A DNA stretch of 64,000 nt, from contig LUJQ01000074.1 in assembly GCA_001689485.1 (NCBI GenBank), positions 3,579 to 67,578 on the forward strand. Reading direction: 5' to 3'. Position 1 is the stretch's first letter; every line of letters begins with the position of its first letter. Both the position numbers and the translations under genes were made by a program. Origin of the DNA: Bacteroidales bacterium M6. Lineage in GTDB: Bacteria > Bacteroidota > Bacteroidia > Bacteroidales > Muribaculaceae. Positions 6,802 to 15,807 of this stretch are shown piece by piece. The notes under the pieces were generated by a model, which ran no database searches, had not been told where the DNA came from, and worked only from the letters and a program-made list of their open reading frames with translations.

Positions 6802-9477
6802 ATGAAAGGAAAAAAGCTGATTTTGCTGGCTGCCGTTGCCTTTTTGGCTATGGGCAGCGCCATGGCAGCGCGTACATCGCTCAACAGTATCGACGGCGGG
6901 GCGCGCTGGGAGCTTTGCCCGCAGGATGACCTGTCGGGGGTTGCCGGGACGGAGATTTCCACATCCGGCTTCACCATGCCTGCCGGTGCTGTTGCCGGGG
7001 TGGTGCCCGGAGTTGTGTTCACCGCCTATGTCGAGGCCGGGAAAGAGGAAAATCCCGATTATGCCGATAACATCCACCGTGTGGATGAAAGTTTCTACAG
7101 CCGCCCGTTCTGGTATCGTGCGGAATTCCCTACACCTGCGGAATATTCCAAAGGGAAACGGGTGTGGATCAACTTTGACAATACGAACCGTTACGCCGAT
7201 TTTTATGTGAACGGTGTGAAACTTTCGGGTACGCCCGAATCGACCAAGGATGTGAGCGGCCACATGATGCGCACACGCTATGACATTACCGACATCCTTG
7301 CCGGGGATGGCCGGAATGCTGTTGCCGTGCTGATTACCGATGCCGACCAAAAGAAAAGCCGCAAAGGTGAAGGCCCTTACGGGGTTGCATGCAGCCCCAG
7401 TTACCTGGCAGGTGCCGGGTGGGACTGGATGCCTTACATCCCGGGACGTCTCAACGGCATCACCGGTCATGTCAGCCTTGATGTTACAGGCGATGTGGTT
7501 ATGGACGACCCCTGGGTGCGTAACGACCTGCCGGAGCTGTCGCGTGCCGAGATGATGGTTACCACCGGGCTGAAAAACACGGCTGATAAAAAACGCCGTG
7601 TGACCCTCGAAGGGATTATCATCCCCGGCGACATCAAGGTGGAACAGACCTATATCATCCCGGCCGGAGGTGAGGCCACGGTGACACTCGACAAGACCCG
7701 TTTCCCGCAGCTTGTGATTGAAAATCCCAGCCTTTGGTGGCCTAACGGGTATGGCGAGCCGAACCTGTACACCCTCGACCTGCGTGTGACCGACAACGGC
7801 AAGGTGCTTGATGAGAAAAAAATAAACTTCGGCATCAAAAAGTATGATTACAAGATGGTGCCGAACAAGCTGGGATTCCCGGTGATGACATTTTTCGTCA
7901 ACGGCCAGAAAGTGTTTGTGAAGGGTGGAAACTGGGGCATGAGCGAATACCTGCTCCGTTGTCACGGCGACGAATATGAAAAGAAAATACGCCTGCACAA
8001 GGATATGAACTACAATATGATACGTTTGTGGACGGGCTGTGTTACCGATGATGAGTTCTACGACTGGTGCGACCGTTACGGCATCATGGTGTGGAACGAT
8101 TTCTGGCTCTATGTCGCCTATAACGACGTTGCCGAGCCTGAAGCATTCAAGGCCAATGCCCTTGACAAGGTGCGCCGTCTGCGCAACCATCCCTCTATCG
8201 CCTTGTGGTGCGGTGCCAATGAGACACATCCGGCAAAGGAGCTTGACGATTACCTGTTGGCGATGGTGGCACGCGAAGACCGGAACGACCGCATGTATAA
8301 ATCCTGCTCGAACCAGGACGGCCTTTCGGGTAGCGGATGGTGGGGGAACCAGCCGCCGCGTCATCATTTCGATACCTCAGGCAGCAACCTCGCATTCAAC
8401 ACACCGGCCTATCCGTATGGTTCGGACTACGGCTACGGGATGCGCTCGGAAATCGGCATGGCCACATTCCCGGTTTATGAAAGTGTGATAAAATTCATCC
8501 CTGAAAAAGACCATTGGCCCCTTCCCACCGACGAGCAGTTGAAAAACGACGACGACAATGTGTGGAACAAGCATTTCTTTGGCAAGGAAGCCTCAAATGC
8601 CAACCCGGTGAATTACAAGAAATCGGTCAACGAGCGTTGGGGTGAGTCGAAGTCGCTCGAAGAATTCTGTGAGAAAGCACAGCTTATCAACATCGAGGAT
8701 ATGAAGGGGATGTATGAGGCATGGAACGATAAGATGTGGAACGATGCCGCCGGTATCCTGATATGGATGAGCCATCCGGCCTACCCGTCGTTCGTATGGC
8801 AGACATATGATTATTATTATGACCCTTCGGGTGCCTACTGGGGTGCAAAAAAAGCATGCGAGCACCGGCACATCCAATGGAATGCGTCGAACCATAGCGT
8901 AAAAGTTGTCAATACCGGCGGCGAGGCTATGGAGGGGGTTACTGCAACCGCACGGATTTACGGGCTCGACGGCAAAGAACTTCCCGCTTATGCGCGCACA
9001 GCAAAGCTTTCCGTACCGGCATCGGCCATAGGTGAGGCGTTTACGCTTGATTTTTCAAAAGAAATCCCCGGAGTGCATTTCATCATGTTGGAACTGCGCG
9101 ACGGAGCCGGAAAATTGTTGTCGGATAACTTCTACTGGCGCAACGGTGGCAAGGAACTGGATTATACGGGTGTGAACACCCTGCCTCAGGGCAATGTCGA
9201 AGCCTCGACGTCAGTTACTGGTTCCGGCAATGCGGTCATACGTTTGAAAAACAAAGGTAACACGGTGGCTTTCGCCAACCGCCTCCGTCTGTTGGATTCC
9301 GCCACCGGCGAGCGGGTGCTCCCCGTGTTTATGTCAGACAACTATGTGACGCTTCTCCCCGGTCAGGAAAGGGAAATCACGGTGGATTATGCCTCGACAA
9401 CTACTGCCCCTGTGGATGTTATGATGAAGCAGTATGGGTATCCTGAAAGGAGAATAGCCTCGGTTGGCGCCAAATAG
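6802..9477 (+). CDS. GH2 exo-beta-glycosidase (beta-mannosidase / exo-beta-glucosaminidase type)
   Basis: 891 residues with signal peptide MKGKKLILLAAVAFLAMGSA. GH2 layout: jelly-roll sugar-binding domain (FWYRAEFPTP, then WINFDNTNRYADFYVNG), immunoglobulin-like domain with the ENPSLWWPNGYGEPNLY motif typical of GH2 beta-mannosidases, TIM barrel, and C-terminal beta domains. Acid/base Glu474 lies in ALWCGANE and the likely nucleophile Glu550 in RSEIGM. GH2 retaining enzymes remove non-reducing beta sugars. The spacing of the two Glu residues and the WWPNGYG motif fit exo-beta-glucosaminidases or beta-mannosidases better than beta-galactosidases. Given the mannosidases around it, a terminal beta-mannose or beta-glucosamine target is likely but not proven. 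Confidence 0.85.
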   Translation: MKGKKLILLAAVAFLAMGSAMAARTSLNSIDGGARWELCPQDDLSGVAGTEISTSGFTMPAGAVAGVVPGVVFTAYVEAGKEENPDYADNIHRVDESFYSRPFWYRAEFPTPAEYSKGKRVWINFDNTNRYADFYVNGVKLSGTPESTKDVSGHMMRTRYDITDILAGDGRNAVAVLITDADQKKSRKGEGPYGVACSPSYLAGAGWDWMPYIPGRLNGITGHVSLDVTGDVVMDDPWVRNDLPELSRAEMMVTTGLKNTADKKRRVTLEGIIIPGDIKVEQTYIIPAGGEATVTLDKTRFPQLVIENPSLWWPNGYGEPNLYTLDLRVTDNGKVLDEKKINFGIKKYDYKMVPNKLGFPVMTFFVNGQKVFVKGGNWGMSEYLLRCHGDEYEKKIRLHKDMNYNMIRLWTGCVTDDEFYDWCDRYGIMVWNDFWLYVAYNDVAEPEAFKANALDKVRRLRNHPSIALWCGANETHPAKELDDYLLAMVAREDRNDRMYKSCSNQDGLSGSGWWGNQPPRHHFDTSGSNLAFNTPAYPYGSDYGYGMRSEIGMATFPVYESVIKFIPEKDHWPLPTDEQLKNDDDNVWNKHFFGKEASNANPVNYKKSVNERWGESKSLEEFCEKAQLINIEDMKGMYEAWNDKMWNDAAGILIWMSHPAYPSFVWQTYDYYYDPSGAYWGAKKACEHRHIQWNASNHSVKVVNTGGEAMEGVTATARIYGLDGKELPAYARTAKLSVPASAIGEAFTLDFSKEIPGVHFIMLELRDGAGKLLSDNFYWRNGGKELDYTGVNTLPQGNVEASTSVTGSGNAVIRLKNKGNTVAFANRLRLLDSATGERVLPVFMSDNYVTLLPGQEREITVDYASTTTAPVDVMMKQYGYPERRIASVGAK

Positions 9478-9520
9478 CAAAGAGGGCTTTATTACGGATA
9501 TTTAAAGAACTAAAGGACTA

Positions 9521-12163
9521 ATGAATAAACTAATCATATCACTGCTTGCCGCTGCCTCGTCGGCTGCTGTCGCGGCAGCGGCAAGCGCCCCGTATTCGCT
9601 TAGGTGCGAGCATCTCGAAAAGCCTTTGGGTGTGAACACCCTGGTGCCGCGATTCAGTTGGAAAAACAATCCTGCCGACGTGAAGCGCCAGACAGCTTAC
9701 GAAATCGTGGTCGGCACGGATTCGCTTTCAGTTGCCGATAAGGGGAGGGGTGACCTCTGGCAGTCGGGGAAGGTGAAGGGTGATTCCCCCGTCCTGGTCG
9801 AATATGCCGGTGAGACGCTTCTGCCGCGCACCCAGGCATGGTGGAAAGTCCGTGTTTGGAATGAGGATGACAAAGCCGGCGACTGGAGTGATACCCGCCG
9901 TTTCGGTGTAGGCATCCTTCCCGGCGGCGACAACCCGATGCGTGGCGACTATATCGCCATGACAGGGGATAAGGATGAGGTGAATGCCCCGATTCTGCGT
10001 AAGAACTTAGAGTTCAAGCGTCGCGACGGCAGGGTGATGTGTCACGTCAACGCCCTTGGTTATCATGAACTTTATGTCAACGGGAAGAAGATGGGCACCA
10101 ACGTGCTATCCCCGGGTGTGTCGCAGCTTGGCAAGCGTTCGCTTATAGTTACTTATGACATTACCCCGTATCTTGCCGACGGTGATAACGAAATCGCCTT
10201 GTGGCTTGGCCAGGGGTGGTATAAGGCCAATACATATAAAGCTGAATATCCCGGCCCGGCGGCCAGGCTGGAAATCGACCTTGTGAACGGACAAAGCCAT
10301 GAACCGCTGCTTGTTTCCGATGCCACATGGCAAGGAGCGGCGGGCGGGCGTCGCGACATAGGCACCTGGTATCCCCTCCAGTTCGGCGGGGAGCTGGTGG
10401 ACGGTGCGCAAACTCCTGCCGATATGACCGCCGCATCGCTTGGACGCCTTGACTGGCGCCCGGTAACCGTTCCGGGAATCAGACAACATCACGCAACACC
10501 TGAGGCATCGGAGCAGAACCACATAGCGCTAACTTCTAAACCTGTGAAAGTGGGACGTTTCCCCGACGGCAGCATCATGGTCGACATGGGGCGCGTGCTG
10601 ACGGGCTGGTTCGAGATGGAGATGCCTCAACTGCCAGCCGGTGCCGAGGTCAGGATGGAATATTCCGACAACCTGCTTCCTGACGGGAATATGGATCCGC
10701 AGGGTGAAGCCGACATATATGTGTCGGGAGGAAAGGCCGGTGAGCGTTTCTGCAACAAATTCCACCATCATGCCTACCGCTATGTCAAGCTCCACGGGAT
10801 TGAGGATGTGCCTGATGCGGAAGCGATGCGTGCGCACCAGATTCATGGCGACTATACCGATGCCTCGACTTTCCGTTGCTCGGATTCCGACCTCAATGCC
10901 GTGCATGATATGATAAAATACACCATGAAGTGCCTTACATTCAGCGGCTACATGGTTGACTGCCCGCATCTTGAACGCACGGGCTACGGAGGTGACGGCA
11001 ATTCCTCCACGATGACGCTACAAACCATGTATGATGTGGCGCCTACCTATACCAACTGGTTGCAGGCATGGGGTGATGTCATGACTCCCGACGGCTCGCT
11101 GCCGCATGTGGCTCCCGCCGGTGGCGGCGGTGGCGGCCCGTACTGGTGCGGTTTCATAGTGCTTGCCCCGTGGCGTACATATCTCAACTACGGCGACCTC
11201 CGCATCCTGGAGGAATATTATCCCAAGATGAAACAGTGGATGGGCTATGTCGATGCCAATACCCGCGACGGGTTGCTTCGCCGCTGGCCTGATACCGAAA
11301 ACCGTATGTGGTATCTCGGTGACTGGCTTGCCCCCGCAGGGGTTGATACCGGTAACGGCCAATCGGTCGACCTGGTCAACAACTGTTTCGTCAGCGAATG
11401 TCTGGAAAAGATGGAGCGCATCGCCACGGAGCTTTCACTTCCCGGCGAGGCTGCCGAATGGCGACGGAAGCGCCTGGCACTCAATGCTGCCATACATTAT
11501 AACTTCTATGATTCGGAAAACCGTCAGTATGCCACAGGTTCGCAGCTCGACATGAGCTATCCTATGCTCGTCGGAGCTGTCCCGGCACATCTGCGGGATG
11601 CCATGCGTGACCGCATGCTGGAACTGTCGGCCACACGCTGGCGCGGTCATATAGGGGCCGGTCTTGTCGGTGTGCCTATCGTTACCCAGTGGGCGATTGA
11701 CGAGGCGCAGCCTGATTTTATGGCCGGGATGTTGAGGCAGCGCGATTATCCGGGCTATCTCCATATGATTGACAACGGTGCGACCGCTACCTGGGAATAT
11801 TGGAACGGGGAGCGTAGCCGTGTCCACAACTGCTATAACGGAGTAGGGTTATGGTACTATCAGGCTCTCGGAGGCTTGATTCCCGATTCCGGGGCCGCAG
11901 GTTATGGCCGCTTCACAGTGAACCCGCAGATTCCTTCAGGTGTGGAGTGGGCCGAGGTGACAAAGGAGACCCCTTTGGGCACAGCCGCAGTGCGGTGGGA
12001 GAAATCAGTCGACGGTCTGTCGTATGCCGTCACTGTCCCGTCGGGTGCGACGGCCTCGGTGGTCGTGCCGGAGGGTATGGCTCCTGTTGATAAGAAGACT
12101 GTCTGCGACAAATCGGGTATAATCGAAATCGGGGCAGGCAGACATATCATTCTTTTCAGGTAA
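9521..12163 (+). CDS. GH78 alpha-L-rhamnosidase
   Basis: 880 residues with signal peptide MNKLIISLLAAASSAAVAAA. Starts with the family's N-terminal fibronectin-like domain (LRCEHLEKPLGVNTLVPRFSW), followed by Bac_rhamnosid_N-type and concanavalin-like domains, an (alpha/alpha)6 barrel and a C-terminal beta domain. Catalytic landmarks: DCPHLERTGYGGD at residues 480-492 (general acid region, Glu485; the usual form is DCPQRERxGWxGD) and TWEYWNGE with Glu759 as likely general base. These inverting enzymes release terminal alpha-L-rhamnose. It is the only obvious rhamnosidase in the locus, suggesting rhamnose decoration on a mannose-rich target. Confidence 0.9.
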   Translation: MNKLIISLLAAASSAAVAAAASAPYSLRCEHLEKPLGVNTLVPRFSWKNNPADVKRQTAYEIVVGTDSLSVADKGRGDLWQSGKVKGDSPVLVEYAGETLLPRTQAWWKVRVWNEDDKAGDWSDTRRFGVGILPGGDNPMRGDYIAMTGDKDEVNAPILRKNLEFKRRDGRVMCHVNALGYHELYVNGKKMGTNVLSPGVSQLGKRSLIVTYDITPYLADGDNEIALWLGQGWYKANTYKAEYPGPAARLEIDLVNGQSHEPLLVSDATWQGAAGGRRDIGTWYPLQFGGELVDGAQTPADMTAASLGRLDWRPVTVPGIRQHHATPEASEQNHIALTSKPVKVGRFPDGSIMVDMGRVLTGWFEMEMPQLPAGAEVRMEYSDNLLPDGNMDPQGEADIYVSGGKAGERFCNKFHHHAYRYVKLHGIEDVPDAEAMRAHQIHGDYTDASTFRCSDSDLNAVHDMIKYTMKCLTFSGYMVDCPHLERTGYGGDGNSSTMTLQTMYDVAPTYTNWLQAWGDVMTPDGSLPHVAPAGGGGGGPYWCGFIVLAPWRTYLNYGDLRILEEYYPKMKQWMGYVDANTRDGLLRRWPDTENRMWYLGDWLAPAGVDTGNGQSVDLVNNCFVSECLEKMERIATELSLPGEAAEWRRKRLALNAAIHYNFYDSENRQYATGSQLDMSYPMLVGAVPAHLRDAMRDRMLELSATRWRGHIGAGLVGVPIVTQWAIDEAQPDFMAGMLRQRDYPGYLHMIDNGATATWEYWNGERSRVHNCYNGVGLWYYQALGGLIPDSGAAGYGRFTVNPQIPSGVEWAEVTKETPLGTAAVRWEKSVDGLSYAVTVPSGATASVVVPEGMAPVDKKTVCDKSGIIEIGAGRHIILFR

Positions 12164-12170
12164 GGTATAT

Positions 12171-12212
12171 TCCGGCATGCCTGCGGTGCATCCTGCGCCG
12201 GTGCATGCCGGA
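12171..12212 (+). terminator. Hairpin after the GH78 gene
   Basis: Perfect 10-bp inverted repeat, tccggcatgc at 12171-12180 and gcatgccgga at 12203-12212, starting 7 bases after the GH78 stop. No T-run follows directly. It may end or attenuate transcription between the enzyme block and the SusCD block. The remaining bases up to 12395 show no recognisable gene or -7 box. Confidence 0.45.
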
Positions 12213-12395
12213 ACATATTTAAAAGCATCCGAAAAAAAGATAAAAAAGCTTTAATGGCGTAACGTGCTTCAATCGTCTTAATGATTGAACAGGGTGGAAA
12301 CTGCCCTTGCGCCAACGTCGGCTATGTGTCCCGGCGAATCAACTAGAATCTTTAACCAACATTATCTCAGCAATTTAATAATTAAATCTTAATAC

Positions 12396-14243
12396 ATGAG
12401 ACAGAATAGTTTGTTGTTCGGTCTGGTAATTGGGGCGATGTCGTTGACTGCGGTTTCGTGTGTCGACAGCTCTTTCCTCAACGAGACCCAGACTTCCGAC
12501 CTGTCAAAGGAAGCTATTTTCAGCGACAGTACCTATACGGTCGGTTTTCTCAATCACATTTATGCCGATGCCGGTTATGACATCTATCCCAACCGTTTCG
12601 ACGGGGGTATATGGCGTCCGGGCGAAGGCGGTTTGCAGACTGCCTGTGACGAGGCGGAGTTCAAGGTGACCTCCAATGTGACCGATGGTGTGATGTTCGC
12701 AACCGGTACGGTCAATCCCGTCACTATTTCCGACGAACCTTGGTCGAAATGCTATAAGCAGATCCGTAGCGCCAACGTTTTCCTGGCCAATGTGGATAAC
12801 AGCCCGATGAATTCGCGTGCCAAGACACTTTACCGTGCCGAGGCGCGTTTCATGCGTGCATGGTATTATTTCATGTTGCTCCGTCATTATGGCGGTGTGC
12901 CCCTGCTGGGCGACGTCGTATATGAGAATGACGACGTTGACAACGTGAACATGACCCGTGCCAGTTTTGCCGACTGCGTGCAGTATATCGTAGACGAATG
13001 TAATGCAGCGGCAGCCGACCTTCCCAACCGTCGTTCGGGAACCTCGTTCGGACGTGCCAGTGCAGGTGCATGCATGGGTCTGATTTCGCGTGTGCTGCTT
13101 TATGCTGCCAGCCCCCTTTACAACGGTGAGGGTATAACCGACGATCCCCGTCTGAAACCGCTTTTAGGTTATGCCGATGCACGGCCGGAACGTTGGAAAG
13201 ATGCAGCCGATGCGGCAATGCGCCTTATCCGCACAGGTTCCTGGCAGGTTTACAACCGTCATCAGGATAAAGACGGAAACAATGAGCCGGGCTGGGGTTT
13301 CTACGCCCAATTCCAGGCTTATGACTTTACCTCGCTCAATTCCTATAACGGACAGAACTATACCAGCGGTGCCTATTGCGGCCATATCTTCACATGGAAA
13401 CGTGCCATGGGCAACGAACGCGAGGGGCTGTGGTATCCTGTTACATGCGGTGGTAACGGTAACGGCGGCTATCCCACACTGGAACTTATGGAGAGCTTCC
13501 CGATGAAGGACGGTGCAGCCCCTGGCAAGGGTAAATATGAATACAGCCGTATGAACCCGGCCAAAGACCGTGACCCTCGTTTTGCAAACAGCTTCGTTTG
13601 GAACGGTACGGAATGTGCTGCCGGTGGTGGCAACAAGAACATGGTCTACACCTACCAGGGTGTGGGTTCGAGCAGCGACGCCATCTATCAGGGAACACGT
13701 ACCGGCAACTATTTCCGCAAGATGTGCCACCGCGACTGCGCTGGTAACCACTTCGTTACCGTGGAGCAGAGCTACTGCCTGATACGTTACGAGGAAATCC
13801 TCCTTAACTATGCCGAGGCTGTCAACGAATATTACGGCCCTGATCATGCCGAGGTCATCGGCAATGTGACCGTAAGCCCCATCGACGCCCTTAAGATGAT
13901 TCGCGAGCGTGCCGGTATCGAGGCAGGTGACGACGGCATGTATGGTTTGCGGCAAGGGATGGATAAAGATGCCATGCGTGAGGCAATCCGTCTTGAACGC
14001 CGTGTGGAACTCGCCCTCGAGGGTCACCGTTTCTTCGACGTGCGCCGCTGGAAGATTGCCGATAAGACGGAAAACGCCGTTACCCACGGCTTTGAAATCA
14101 CCCGCAAACTCGACGGTACGGAATCAGGACGTGAAGTAGCTGTGCGTCAGCATGTGTTCCGCCCCGCGATGTATTTCTGGCCTATCCCCTATAAGGAAGT
14201 GACACGTTCGGAAGAACTTCTCCAGAATCCTTACTACGAGTAA
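12396..14243 (+). CDS. SusD/RagB-family surface glycan-binding lipoprotein (first copy)
   Basis: 615 residues; lipobox LTAVS before Cys22. SusD proteins sit on the outer surface and form a lid on a SusC barrel. Typical features: TPR-like segments RAEARFMRAWYYFMLLRHYGGVPLL, followed by RASFADCVQYIVDECNAAAADLP, and the C-terminal pattern IRLERRVELALEGHRFFDVRRWK and FWPIPYKEV. It opens the transport block and is separated from the first SusC gene by two small lipoprotein genes, which is not the usual SusC-then-SusD order. It may pair with the SusC at 15808 or with the last SusC at 20751. Confidence 0.93.
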   Translation: MRQNSLLFGLVIGAMSLTAVSCVDSSFLNETQTSDLSKEAIFSDSTYTVGFLNHIYADAGYDIYPNRFDGGIWRPGEGGLQTACDEAEFKVTSNVTDGVMFATGTVNPVTISDEPWSKCYKQIRSANVFLANVDNSPMNSRAKTLYRAEARFMRAWYYFMLLRHYGGVPLLGDVVYENDDVDNVNMTRASFADCVQYIVDECNAAAADLPNRRSGTSFGRASAGACMGLISRVLLYAASPLYNGEGITDDPRLKPLLGYADARPERWKDAADAAMRLIRTGSWQVYNRHQDKDGNNEPGWGFYAQFQAYDFTSLNSYNGQNYTSGAYCGHIFTWKRAMGNEREGLWYPVTCGGNGNGGYPTLELMESFPMKDGAAPGKGKYEYSRMNPAKDRDPRFANSFVWNGTECAAGGGNKNMVYTYQGVGSSSDAIYQGTRTGNYFRKMCHRDCAGNHFVTVEQSYCLIRYEEILLNYAEAVNEYYGPDHAEVIGNVTVSPIDALKMIRERAGIEAGDDGMYGLRQGMDKDAMREAIRLERRVELALEGHRFFDVRRWKIADKTENAVTHGFEITRKLDGTESGREVAVRQHVFRPAMYFWPIPYKEVTRSEELLQNPYYE

Positions 14244-14272
14244 AAAACATCCTTAAATCAATATAAGAGAAT

Positions 14273-14725
14273 ATGAAACTATTCCTGAAAGCAGGCGTTA
14301 TGGCGGCTCTTATGGGCTTTGCGGCGACGTCGTGCGATTCTTATAAGGACAACGAGACCCCCGACAAATTCGTCGAGGCCGACAAAGACCTTTCGGGCGT
14401 GTGGTCACTTACCAAGGTGATGCGAAACAACGTCGATATAACCTCGACAATGGATTTTTCCAAATTCCGGCTCCGTCTCAACCCTGACGGAAGCTATTCG
14501 CTGGAAAACCGTCTCCCCTTCCCGGTGCGTCACAGCGGGTTGTGGTCGGTCGATGATCCCGCCCACCCGTTTATGCTGTCGTTTACCGAGGATGGTGCCA
14601 TCGGTGCCATGGAGGTAGGCATACAGTATCCGATTGTAAACGGCATGCGTCAGCTGTCGATTACCCACAGCCCCGGTTGCGGCAGCAACAAGTATGAGTA
14701 TCTTTTTGTGAAAGCTAACAATTAA
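14273..14725 (+). CDS. Small PUL lipoprotein, lipocalin-like (DUF5004-like)
   Basis: 150 residues; lipobox FAATS before Cys21. After a short linker the sequence reads DLSGVWSLTKV, then alternating strands (FRLRLNPDGSYSLENRLPF, GLWSVDDPAHPFMLSF), like the small lipocalin-like folds common in Bacteroidetes lipoproteins. It resembles the Pfam family I remember as DUF5004, often found beside SusD; a profile search should confirm that. It lies 29 bases after SusD and 11 bases before the next lipoprotein gene. Probably a surface accessory of the uptake complex; no enzymatic motif is seen. Confidence 0.6.
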   Translation: MKLFLKAGVMAALMGFAATSCDSYKDNETPDKFVEADKDLSGVWSLTKVMRNNVDITSTMDFSKFRLRLNPDGSYSLENRLPFPVRHSGLWSVDDPAHPFMLSFTEDGAIGAMEVGIQYPIVNGMRQLSITHSPGCGSNKYEYLFVKANN

Positions 14726-14736
14726 AGTCAGGCCCG

Positions 14737-15786
14737 ATGAAACGTAGATATAAAATATATGCCTTTATGGCACTGGCATGCATCGCCTTTATGACGGCAT
14801 GTGTGTTTCTTGATTCGCTGGAGGTAGACCAGCCCCAGCCTGACGGCACCATGGCTCCCCGTATCAAAGTCGGGGAAACCGCTACTTTCACAGTGAAAGG
14901 CCACGTTGATGTGAGCGGCGACCGTGATGATGCCGATATCCTTGTGTTTGCAATGCTGGCTCCCCGTAACTGGAACATCCGTTACAATGTGGTGCCCACC
15001 TATCATGCCACCGAGTCGCTCGACCCCGAGGATGAGCAGACTATGTCGGTGATTCCCGATGCATCTTCACCCAAGAACATGCCCGGTTACACCTGGCCTG
15101 AAGCACTTATGGAGCGTTTCGGCCTTGGCCCGAACCGCTTCAACGACATGGAATGGGTTGCATGGCAGGCTGACGTGCCGGTATGGATTTACAATGGCGG
15201 CCACCCGCACTATGAAATAACCGTCAAGTGCAAGGCCGGTATGGAAAACCTCGTGGCATGCCTCGGGTTCTTTGTCAACGGTGTTGCCGACGGCCTTACC
15301 ACCGACGACCGTTATTACAAGGTCGTGTATAGCGACCCGTTCACAGTCTACGGTGGCGTAGGTGAGGAAGTCGACTACAGCAAGCTCCGTTTCAACACCG
15401 TAGAGCCTACCCGTGCCTTGCAGGACGATTTCGTCACATTCACATTCTCTGGCGATGCCTATGAGAACAAGCTCATCGAATGTGAACAGATTTATTTTGA
15501 GGGAAAAGCCTACACAGCCGAAGGTGGTGAGTACACTGTCAAAGACCGCTCTGACGACCTGCTGATGAAGCGTGAGAACACTTTCACTCATTCCTACAGT
15601 GTCACGATATGGCCTGCCGGCCTGTTCAACATACCCGAAGGTGAGACGATTACCAAAATAGATTATGTGTTTACCAACGCCGACGGGTCGATAGTGGTCA
15701 ACAAGTCGCTTGACGACAAGATGAGCGGCGGCACACCCGCGTCGGACGACGTGCCGTTCACATTCAATCTTGTATGTGGCGTATAA
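14737..15786 (+). CDS. PUL-associated lipoprotein, possible surface glycan-binding protein (DUF4961-like)
   Basis: 349 residues; lipobox AFMTA before Cys22. The start region (SLEVDQPQPDGTMAPRIKVG, then ETATFTVKGHV) and later strands look like tandem beta-sandwich domains. The family resembles what I remember as DUF4961, but this needs a profile search. Its place between SusD and SusC matches that of SusE/SusF-type surface glycan-binding proteins, so binding of the target glycan outside the cell is the best inference. No catalytic motif is recognised. It lies 21 bases before the SusC gene. Confidence 0.6.
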   Translation: MKRRYKIYAFMALACIAFMTACVFLDSLEVDQPQPDGTMAPRIKVGETATFTVKGHVDVSGDRDDADILVFAMLAPRNWNIRYNVVPTYHATESLDPEDEQTMSVIPDASSPKNMPGYTWPEALMERFGLGPNRFNDMEWVAWQADVPVWIYNGGHPHYEITVKCKAGMENLVACLGFFVNGVADGLTTDDRYYKVVYSDPFTVYGGVGEEVDYSKLRFNTVEPTRALQDDFVTFTFSGDAYENKLIECEQIYFEGKAYTAEGGEYTVKDRSDDLLMKRENTFTHSYSVTIWPAGLFNIPEGETITKIDYVFTNADGSIVVNKSLDDKMSGGTPASDDVPFTFNLVCGV

Positions 15787-15807
15787 CACAGTGAATATCC
15801 TTAAATC